Origin: Sulfuricurvum sp.
GTDB lineage: Bacteria > Campylobacterota > Campylobacteria > Campylobacterales > Sulfurimonadaceae
Direction: 5' to 3'
Assembly: GCA_024635855.1 (NCBI GenBank)
Contig: JAGXHZ010000133.1
Span: forward strand, 1 to 12,553
Length of the DNA: 12,553 bases
Each line of letters starts with the position of its first letter. Position 1 is the stretch's first letter. The notes under the pieces are model-generated. The model searched no databases, had not been told where the DNA came from, and worked only from the letters and a program-made list of their open reading frames with translations. Shown here piece after piece: positions 6,731 to 12,553 of the stretch. Made by a program: the position numbers and the translations under genes.

Positions 6731-7045
6731 ATGAAACAAGAAATGGTTGATCGTATTAAAAACGATCCAGATTTTATTCAGCTTGTCACTGTGCGAAGTA
6801 AATTCGCATGGACATTGACAATCGTTATGTTAGTGATTTATTTTGGTTTTGTATTGACGATTGCGTTTGATCCGTCGATTTTGGGAACTCCTCTCTCTTC
6901 GGGTTCAGTTACAACAGTTGGAATTCCTGTGGGTGTTGGGGTCATTCTCAGTGCTTTTATTTTGACAGGAATTTATGTACGCCGTGCAAATGGTGAGTTC
7001 GATGAGCTTACTCGTCGTATTAAAAGCAAAGCGAAGGGGGAATAA
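6731..7045 (+). CDS. yjcH: YjcH-like DUF485 inner-membrane protein, ActP partner
   Basis: This 104-residue membrane protein is the counterpart of E. coli YjcH, whose gene lies between acs and actP. The whole length matches the family: an N-terminal cytoplasmic helix (about 1-25), a first membrane helix (27-47), the conserved segment LGTPL...[30 protein letters not shown] (second helix about 63-84), and a charged tail. The function is not firmly established; it is thought to support or belong with the acetate permease. The start is fixed by a perfect Shine-Dalgarno sequence. Its TAA stop shares one base with the actP ATG, so the two proteins are very probably made together in a fixed ratio. 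Confidence 0.95.
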   Translation: MKQEMVDRIKNDPDFIQLVTVRSKFAWTLTIVMLVIYFGFVLTIAFDPSILGTPLSSGSVTTVGIPVGVGVILSAFILTGIYVRRANGEFDELTRRIKSKAKGE

Positions 7046-8706
7046 TGAAACCAATACTCTTTTTACTTCTTGGGTCAGCTGGGATATTTGCCAGCGAAGC
7101 ACTCACGGGTGCAGTAGAAAAACAATCGTTAAATATGTCAGCGATTATCATGTTCTTGATTTTTGTTGGAGCGACACTCGGAATCACGTATTGGGCGGCA
7201 AAACGTACTAAAACGGCAAAAGATTTCTACACCGCAGGCGGAGGAATTACCGGTTTTCAAAACGGTATGGCGATTGCGGGAGACTATATGTCTGCAGCAT
7301 CCTTTTTGGGTATTTCAGCTCTAGTATACGGAAAAGGGTATGATGGTTTGATCTACTCTATCGGTTTCTTGGTTGGATGGCCTATTATTTTGTTTATGGT
7401 GGCTGAACAGCTCCGTAATCTTGGTAAATATACGTTTGCAGACGTTGCATCGTACCGTTTGCGTCAAACGCCTATTCGTACATTAGCAGCGTTTGGATCA
7501 ATTGCAACGGTTATTTTGTATCTTATCGCTCAAATGGTCGGTGCGGGTAAATTGATTCAGCTTCTTTTCGGACTTGAGTATGAAATTGCAGTTGTATTGG
7601 TCGGCGTATTGATGATTCTTTACGTAACATTTGGTGGTATGCTCGCAACGACGTGGGTACAAATTATTAAAGCCTTCTTATTACTCTCAGGCGCAACATT
7701 TATGGCAATTGCGGTTATGGCACACTATAACTTCAACTTCGAGACATTGTTTGCGACTGCGGTTGAAATGAAAGACGTAAGCATCATGGCACCGGGTAAA
7801 TTGGTATCTGATCCGATTTCAGCAATTTCTCTAGGTATTGCTCTAATGTTCGGTACAGCGGGTCTTCCACATATCCTTATGCGCTTTTTCACTGTTAGTG
7901 ATGCGAAAGAAGCACGTAAATCGGTTTTCTATGCAACAGGATTTATCGGGTATTTCTATATCTTGACGTTCATTATCGGTTTTGGTGCTATCGTTATGGT
8001 ATTCCAAAATCCACAATATCTTGACCTTGCTAAACAAGCGGTTGATGGCGGTTCTCCGATTCTTGGCGGTGATAACATGGCGGCAATTCACTTATCCCAT
8101 GCAGTGGGCGGCGACTTCTTCCTAGGCTTTATCTCAGCGGTAGCGTTTGCAACGATCCTTGCGGTTGTTTCGGGGCTTACTCTTGCAGGGGCTTCAGCAA
8201 TTTCACACGACCTTTATGCGAGTGTTATTCGTAAAGGCAAGGCAGACGGATTGATGGAAATGAAAGTTTCTAAAATCGCAACGGTTATTCTTGGTATTGT
8301 TGCAATCTATCTTGGTATTGCATTTGAAGAACAAAACATTGCGTTCATGGTCGGATTGGCGTTTGCTATCGCGGCAAGTGCGAACTTCCCGATTTTGTTC
8401 CTCTCTATGTATTGGTCTAAACTTACGACTCGCGGTGCATTGCTTGGCGGATCATTAGGTCTATTGACAGCGGCTGTTTTAGTGGTTCTTGGACCAACCG
8501 TATGGGTTGATTTCTTGGGTAATGCAGAAGCTATTTTCCCTTATAAATATCCTGCACTGTTTTCTGTGAGTGCGGCGTTTATCGGAATTTGGTTCTTCTC
8601 GATTACTGACAGTAGCGATACGGCTGCCAAAGAGCGTGAAGCATTTGAAGCTCAATATATCCGTGCTCAAACGGGTATTGGTGCTGAAGGTGCAGTGGAA
8701 CACTAA
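7045..8706 (+). CDS. actP: Acetate/cation symporter ActP
   Basis: This 553-residue sodium:solute symporter (SSS family) imports acetate and other short carboxylates using a cation gradient. It aligns along its length with E. coli ActP (549 residues) as I remember it: [109 protein letters not shown] and [13 protein letters not shown] are nearly unchanged. The N-terminus (about 1-17) resembles a signal peptide, as in E. coli, followed by about 13 membrane helices and a short cytoplasmic tail. Compared with E. coli there is a short extra loop (about 318-345) before GGDNMAAIH. The ATG overlaps the yjcH stop by one base. A palindromic repeat element begins four bases after the stop codon. Specificity for acetate is supported by acs in the same series. 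Confidence 0.97.
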   Translation: MKPILFLLLGSAGIFASEALTGAVEKQSLNMSAIIMFLIFVGATLGITYWAAKRTKTAKDFYTAGGGITGFQNGMAIAGDYMSAASFLGISALVYGKGYDGLIYSIGFLVGWPIILFMVAEQLRNLGKYTFADVASYRLRQTPIRTLAAFGSIATVILYLIAQMVGAGKLIQLLFGLEYEIAVVLVGVLMILYVTFGGMLATTWVQIIKAFLLLSGATFMAIAVMAHYNFNFETLFATAVEMKDVSIMAPGKLVSDPISAISLGIALMFGTAGLPHILMRFFTVSDAKEARKSVFYATGFIGYFYILTFIIGFGAIVMVFQNPQYLDLAKQAVDGGSPILGGDNMAAIHLSHAVGGDFFLGFISAVAFATILAVVSGLTLAGASAISHDLYASVIRKGKADGLMEMKVSKIATVILGIVAIYLGIAFEEQNIAFMVGLAFAIAASANFPILFLSMYWSKLTTRGALLGGSLGLLTAAVLVVLGPTVWVDFLGNAEAIFPYKYPALFSVSAAFIGIWFFSITDSSDTAAKEREAFEAQYIRAQTGIGAEGAVEH

Positions 8707-8710
8707 ATCA

Positions 8711-8777
8711 ATTCCCGTCATCCTCGGGCTTGACCCGGGGATCCAGCTGGATTCCCGCATTCGCGGGAATGACGAAT
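8711..8777. repeat. REP-like palindromic element containing two hairpins and a dRS3-type core
   Basis: This 67-base element is more GC-rich than the DNA around it. The outer arms ATTCCCGTCAT and ATGACGAAT pair apart from a two-base bulge. Inside are hairpin 1 (8720-8728 with 8734-8742, nine pairs including one G-T, five-base loop), the palindrome CCAGCTGG (8743-8750), and hairpin 2 (8751-8758 with 8763-8770, eight perfect pairs, four-base loop). The second hairpin fits ATTCCC-N8-GGGAAT, the pattern of neisserial dRS3 repeats. Similar 'CGTCATTCCCGCG...GGGTCAAGCCCG' elements occur scattered in many bacterial genomes. Here it sits between actP and the DUF294 gene, where it could slow 3' decay of the upstream mRNA or partly terminate transcription. 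There is no T run, so it is not a classical terminator. Confidence 0.85.
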
Positions 8778-8803
8778 AAATGTATTAATTTTAGGAGTCA
8801 ATC

Positions 8804-10621
8804 TTGAGTCTTTTTGACCAAAAAGCATTATTAATGTCGATCCATCCTTTCGACCTTTTGGGTGAGAGGATGATTGAACAGCTGATGACCCAGATGGATA
8901 TTGCGTATTATCCCAAGGAGACGGTTTTAATCGCTCCGAGGGTTCGCGCTCAATCGCTTTATATTATTATCAAAGGGATTGTCAACGAAACCATCGAAGG
9001 TGAACTCCAAAATGTGTATGGAGAGCGTGACAGTTTCGACCCAAACGCTCTTATATATGGCAATACAGACAGTACTTTTAGTGTGGCAGAAGATCTCATC
9101 TGTTATGAACTTCCCAAAGAGTCATTTCTCAATCTCCTCCAAGACGTCGAATCTTTTCAAAACTACTTCATGCAAGACTTCATTACCAAACATCAAAATC
9201 TAAAAGAGCGTCAGCATCAAAATGAATTGACCCCTTTTATGGTCGCTCGTGTGGATGAAATTTATCTGCATACACCTTGTTTTGTAAATAGTACGATCAC
9301 GATTAAAGAAGCATTGCGAAACATGACAGATCAAAATGCGGATGTTATTTTAGTTCGTGATGAAAAATCCATAGGGATTGTAACCGATACGAATTTACGT
9401 GAAAAAGTATTGCTAGCCGAAAAAAGTACGCAAGATCCCATAGGCGAGATTGCAACATTTGGTCTCGTGACGATTGAGCGAAGTGATTTTCTATTTAACG
9501 CACTGCTTCTTTTCACGAAACATGGAGTCAAACGTCTGATTGTGGTAGAGGATGAAAAAATAGTGGGAATTTTGGAGCAGCTTGATTTATTAAGTCACTT
9601 TGCTAACCATACTCATCTCATTGCTGCATCGATCGATCGTGCAGTTACCATTGATGAGCTTGAAAATGCACAGCGTTCATTGACTCATCTCATCAGTTCC
9701 CTAACCACAAAAGGGGTAAAGGTTCGCTATATCTCAAAGCTGGTGAGTGAACTCAATGCCAAAATGTATCGTAAAGTATTTGAGATGGTCGTTCCGCAAG
9801 ACCTTCAAAATAAGTGTGCCCTCATCGTGATGGGAAGCGAGGGGAGAGGTGAGCAGATATTGCGCACCGATCAAGACAACGCGCTGATACTTCGTGATAG
9901 TGAAGATGAAGCAAAATTTGAATCCTATATGATGACGTTTAATGAATATTTGCTGCAATTAGGATTTCCAAAGTGCAGCGGTAATGTCATGGTGAGCAAT
10001 CCCTACTGGCGCCGAAGCGTTGCGGGATACAAAGAAATTATTTCCCACTGGGTTAAGACACTTAATGAAGAGTCGCTCATGGCGCTTTCGATCTTTTTGG
10101 ATGCTTCATGCGTAGCAGGAGATGAGAGTTTATTAATCGAGTGCAGAGACTACTTGAATGAGCATTTCGAGGGTCGTAACGATGTCTTGGCTCATTTGGC
10201 AAAATCAGCACTTGCTTTTGAAACTCCATTGAGCCTCTTTTCGGGGTTTGTCTTAGGGCGAGCCTTGCATGAGGGTGAACTGGATATCAAAAAAGGAGGT
10301 ATTTTCGCGATTGTTCACGGTGTTCGTATTTTGGCTTTGGAGCATAAAATCGAGTATACGAATACGACAGAGCGGATTAAAGAACTCAACAATGTCGGAT
10401 TGTTCGATAAACGGTTTGCCAGTGAACTAATCGAGGCATACGATACATTGCTGGAAATACGTTTGCGCTCGATGCTTTCTCAAAAGAGCAAAGAGCAAAA
10501 CTACGTAAATCCAAAGCTTTTTAGTAAAACCGATCGGGATTTGCTCAAAGATGCATTTAAAATTGTTAATACCTTCAAGAAATTTCTCACGTACCATTTT
10601 CATTTAGGAATGGTTGTGTGA
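8804..10621 (+). CDS. cNMP-binding/CBS/DUF294 putative nucleotidyltransferase
   Basis: This 605-residue cytoplasmic protein has four parts: a cyclic-nucleotide-binding-like domain (about 10-130), two CBS motifs (about 150-205 and 212-270), a DUF294 nucleotidyltransferase domain (about 290-425) and the DUF294 C-terminal helical domain (about 445-590). The nucleotidyltransferase motif is intact: GSEGRGEQ (344-351) followed by Asp356-x-Asp358, as in GlnD-type enzymes. The C-terminal domain has the conserved LDIKKGGIFAIVHGVRILAL block. CBS pairs often bind AMP or ATP, and Acs next door produces AMP, so it may sense or act on adenine nucleotides; its real substrate is unknown. The start is a TTG supported by AGGAG six bases upstream; an ATG at codon 11 lacks a ribosome site. 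The stop overlaps the exonuclease start. As I recall, the same gene pair accompanies acs/actP in Vibrio and Pseudomonas. Confidence 0.92.
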   Translation: MSLFDQKALLMSIHPFDLLGERMIEQLMTQMDIAYYPKETVLIAPRVRAQSLYIIIKGIVNETIEGELQNVYGERDSFDPNALIYGNTDSTFSVAEDLICYELPKESFLNLLQDVESFQNYFMQDFITKHQNLKERQHQNELTPFMVARVDEIYLHTPCFVNSTITIKEALRNMTDQNADVILVRDEKSIGIVTDTNLREKVLLAEKSTQDPIGEIATFGLVTIERSDFLFNALLLFTKHGVKRLIVVEDEKIVGILEQLDLLSHFANHTHLIAASIDRAVTIDELENAQRSLTHLISSLTTKGVKVRYISKLVSELNAKMYRKVFEMVVPQDLQNKCALIVMGSEGRGEQILRTDQDNALILRDSEDEAKFESYMMTFNEYLLQLGFPKCSGNVMVSNPYWRRSVAGYKEIISHWVKTLNEESLMALSIFLDASCVAGDESLLIECRDYLNEHFEGRNDVLAHLAKSALAFETPLSLFSGFVLGRALHEGELDIKKGGIFAIVHGVRILALEHKIEYTNTTERIKELNNVGLFDKRFASELIEAYDTLLEIRLRSMLSQKSKEQNYVNPKLFSKTDRDLLKDAFKIVNTFKKFLTYHFHLGMVV

Positions 10622-11235
10622 TGTTTGAGTCATTGTTTCGCGGATGGAATCGCAGAGGTCTTCTTGATGCAAACTATGAGTGGCTTTTTGATGTGTATGA
10701 CGGTGATGAAGTAGTCGTATTTGATACGGAAACGACAGGCTTAAATACTAGAAAAGATGCTGTTTTGAGTATTGGAGCGGTAAAGATTAAAGGGGACAAA
10801 ATCCTCACGTCACAGAGTTTTGAAGTTTTTTTAAAACCTTCAAAAGAGATCAGCGTGGAGAGTATCAAAATCCACCATATTCGTCCTTGTGATTTAGAAC
10901 ATGCCCTTGAGCCTTTAGAAGGGGTAAAAAAGTTTTTGGAATTTATCGAAAATCGCCCTCTTGTAGGCTATTATTTGGAGTTCGATATGGCGATGATAAA
11001 TCGTCTGATCAAACCGTGGCTTGGGATCACGTTACCCAACAAACAAATCGAAGTTTCGGGGCTCTATTTTGATAAAAAAATTGCTTTGATTCCTCAAGGA
11101 AATATTGATTTACGCTTTGATACAATCCTTCATGATTTGAAAATCCCAAGGATGGGACAGCACAACGCATTGAACGATGCGATCATGACCGCAATGGTCT
11201 ATATTAAATTAAAACACACTACAAAATTAAACTAA
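10618..11235 (+). CDS. DnaQ-like DEDDh 3'-5' exonuclease
   Basis: This 205-residue exonuclease belongs to the family of DNA polymerase III epsilon, RNase T and oligoribonuclease. All five catalytic residues of the DEDDh type are present: Asp36 and Glu38 (VFDTETTGL), Asp123 ([10 protein letters not shown]), and His182 with Asp187 (QHNALNDA). There is an N-terminal segment of about 30 residues before the fold, and no polymerase-binding or UvrC-like domain, so this is more likely a stand-alone nuclease than the replicative proofreading subunit. Two starts are possible: GTG at 10618, eight bases after AGGA (10606-10609), or ATG at 10621, which overlaps the upstream TGA. Either way it is translationally coupled to the DUF294 gene. 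Its position before acs suggests a role linked to acetate metabolism; its substrate cannot be read from the sequence. Confidence 0.92.
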   Translation: MMFESLFRGWNRRGLLDANYEWLFDVYDGDEVVVFDTETTGLNTRKDAVLSIGAVKIKGDKILTSQSFEVFLKPSKEISVESIKIHHIRPCDLEHALEPLEGVKKFLEFIENRPLVGYYLEFDMAMINRLIKPWLGITLPNKQIEVSGLYFDKKIALIPQGNIDLRFDTILHDLKIPRMGQHNALNDAIMTAMVYIKLKHTTKLN

Positions 11236-11255
11236 ACACAAGGAGCATTATAACA

Positions 11256-12553
11256 ATGAGCGATATCGTAAAACCAACTTTTCAACCAAACCGAGAGTTT
11301 GCAAAGCAAGCCCGCATCAAAAATATGTGTGAATACAACGACCTTCAAACATGGGCACATGAGGATTACGAAGGATTTTGGGGTCATTTTGCGAATGAAA
11401 AAATCGATTGGTTCTCACCGTATACCCAGGTTCTCGATGAGAGTAATGCTCCATTTTATAAATGGTTCGTGAACGGTAAACTCAACGTCGCGCACCAATG
11501 TATCGACCGTCATTTATCTTCACGCAAAAACAAAGCGGCGATCATTTTCGAAGGTGACAGAGGCGATAAACAAATCATTACCTATCTTGAACTCTATTAC
11601 AACGTCAATAAATTTGCAAACCTCCTTAAAAACGAGTTTCATGTCAAAAAAGGGGATCGTGTCGTTATCTATATGCCGATGATTCCTGAAGCTGCGTACG
11701 CGATGCTTGCATGTGCTCGTATCGGTGCAATCCACTCGATCGTTTTCGGTGGATTCTCGTCTGAAGCGTTGAAAGACCGTATCGAAGATGCCGAGGCAAA
11801 AGTGGTTATCACTGCTGATGGAGCATTTCGTAAAGACAAACCGTACATGCTCAAACCGGTCGTTGACCAAGCCATCGATGAAAAATCTCCGGTTGAGAAA
11901 GTTCTCGTAGTCGAGCGCAACAACGAAGACATCACATGGGTAGCGGGACGCGACTATTCGTACAACGAACTCATCAAAAACCAATCAAGCATTTGTGAAG
12001 CTGAAGTAATGGACGCGGAAGATCCACTTTTCCTCCTCTACACATCAGGTTCAACCGGAAAACCAAAAGGGGTTCAGCACAACTCTGCGGGATATATCCT
12101 CTGGGCGCAAATGACGATGGAATGGGTATTTGATGTAAAAGAAAACGACACCTACTGGTGTACCGCAGACGTAGGCTGGATTACCGGACATACCTATATC
12201 GTCTACGGACCACTCGCGATGGGTGCGACGACGGTAATGTTCGAGGGTGTACCTACGTACCCCGATGCTGGACGCCCGTGGAAAATGGTCGAAGAGTACA
12301 AAATCAACCAATTCTACACCGCTCCAACCGCCATCCGCGTATTGCATAAAATGGGTGAAGATGAGCCCGCTAAATACGATCTTAGCTCTCTCAAAGTTCT
12401 CGGAACCGTCGGTGAGCCAATCGATCCTCCGGCATGGAAATGGTACTATGAAGCAGTCGGTGGAAGCAAATGTGCTATCGTTGATACGTACTGGCAAACC
12501 GAGACAGGGGGACATATCGTCTCTCCTCTTCCGGGTGCAACTCCGATCAAACC
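11256..12553 (+). CDS. acs: Acetyl-CoA synthetase Acs, C-terminus cut by window edge
   Basis: AMP-forming acetate-CoA ligase converts acetate, ATP and CoA to acetyl-CoA, AMP and pyrophosphate. The 432 visible codons, out of about 650 for the family, cover the N-terminal domain and most of the adenylation domain. Recognisable segments are the start [42 protein letters not shown], the phosphate loop [12 protein letters not shown] (translated from about 12039-12074), [14 protein letters not shown], and the adenylate motif [10 protein letters not shown] near the right edge. The conserved lysine that is acetylated in other Acs enzymes would lie outside the window. AAGGAG (11240-11245) is ten bases before the ATG, and the gap to the exonuclease stop is only 20 bases without a promoter, so acs is probably part of the same operon. 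Its codons end in C more often than those of the DUF294 gene, as expected for a highly expressed enzyme. Confidence 0.97.
   Translation, partial: MSDIVKPTFQPNREFAKQARIKNMCEYNDLQTWAHEDYEGFWGHFANEKIDWFSPYTQVLDESNAPFYKWFVNGKLNVAHQCIDRHLSSRKNKAAIIFEGDRGDKQIITYLELYYNVNKFANLLKNEFHVKKGDRVVIYMPMIPEAAYAMLACARIGAIHSIVFGGFSSEALKDRIEDAEAKVVITADGAFRKDKPYMLKPVVDQAIDEKSPVEKVLVVERNNEDITWVAGRDYSYNELIKNQSSICEAEVMDAEDPLFLLYTSGSTGKPKGVQHNSAGYILWAQMTMEWVFDVKENDTYWCTADVGWITGHTYIVYGPLAMGATTVMFEGVPTYPDAGRPWKMVEEYKINQFYTAPTAIRVLHKMGEDEPAKYDLSSLKVLGTVGEPIDPPAWKWYYEAVGGSKCAIVDTYWQTETGGHIVSPLPGATPIK

Noticed and set aside
8479..8779. Open frames on both strands spanning the end of actP and the palindromic element
   Set aside because: They overlap the conserved actP C-terminus or consist partly of repeat sequence, with no ribosome site or family resemblance.
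8778..8803. Separate promoter for the DUF294 gene (TATTAAT-like sequence)
   Set aside because: The match is weak, no -35 or operator repeat is seen, and AT-rich DNA gives such hexamers by chance; read-through from actP is simpler.
11520..12515. Long minus-strand open frames (11520-11984 and 12051-12515) opposite acs
   Set aside because: They lie fully inside a clearly recognisable Acs coding region, resemble no protein family, and arise from the regular codon pattern of a highly expressed gene.
1..12553. CRISPR array, tRNA/rRNA genes, transposase or phage genes
   Set aside because: No regularly spaced repeats, RNA gene signatures or recombinase-like proteins were seen on either strand.

Overview
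The window looks like chromosomal DNA of a free-living member of the Campylobacterota (Epsilonproteobacteria), probably of the Sulfuricurvum/Sulfurimonas type. The reasons are the AT-rich intergenic DNA, the OprD-like porin with a 'SGQIRAFYID' start to the mature protein, the style of the histidine kinase, and a QueH with a long C-terminal extension. The genus is inferred from remembered family resemblance; no search was run.

Left part (1-3345) is housekeeping. A CPA2/Kef-type cation:proton antiporter on the minus strand runs off the left edge. It is divergent from a small unrecognised cysteine-containing protein (1258-1623). Next come two tightly spaced minus-strand genes, a cytosolic cyclophilin (transcribed first) and the queuosine enzyme QueH.

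Right part (3385-12553) reads as one acetate-utilisation locus on the plus strand. A histidine kinase and an OmpR/PhoB-type response regulator overlap and are translationally coupled. After a 131-base T-rich gap follows a close-packed series: OprD-family porin, YjcH (DUF485), the acetate symporter ActP, a 67-base REP-like palindromic element, a cNMP-binding/CBS/DUF294 nucleotidyltransferase, a DnaQ-like DEDDh exonuclease, and acetyl-CoA synthetase Acs (truncated by the right edge). The working picture is entry through the porin, uptake by ActP/YjcH and activation to acetyl-CoA by Acs. The DUF294 protein and the exonuclease would be accessory or regulatory partners whose biochemical role is not established.

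The most informative non-coding signal is a tandem 11-base direct repeat (5336-5357) overlapping the expected -35 position of the porin promoter, just upstream of a TATGAT -10. This is the geometry of a PhoB/OmpR-family activator site, and the gene for such a regulator ends 68 bases upstream. The best candidate for under-described biology is the DUF294 nucleotidyltransferase plus exonuclease pair placed between the acetate permease and Acs. No CRISPR array, RNA gene, transposase or phage gene was seen.
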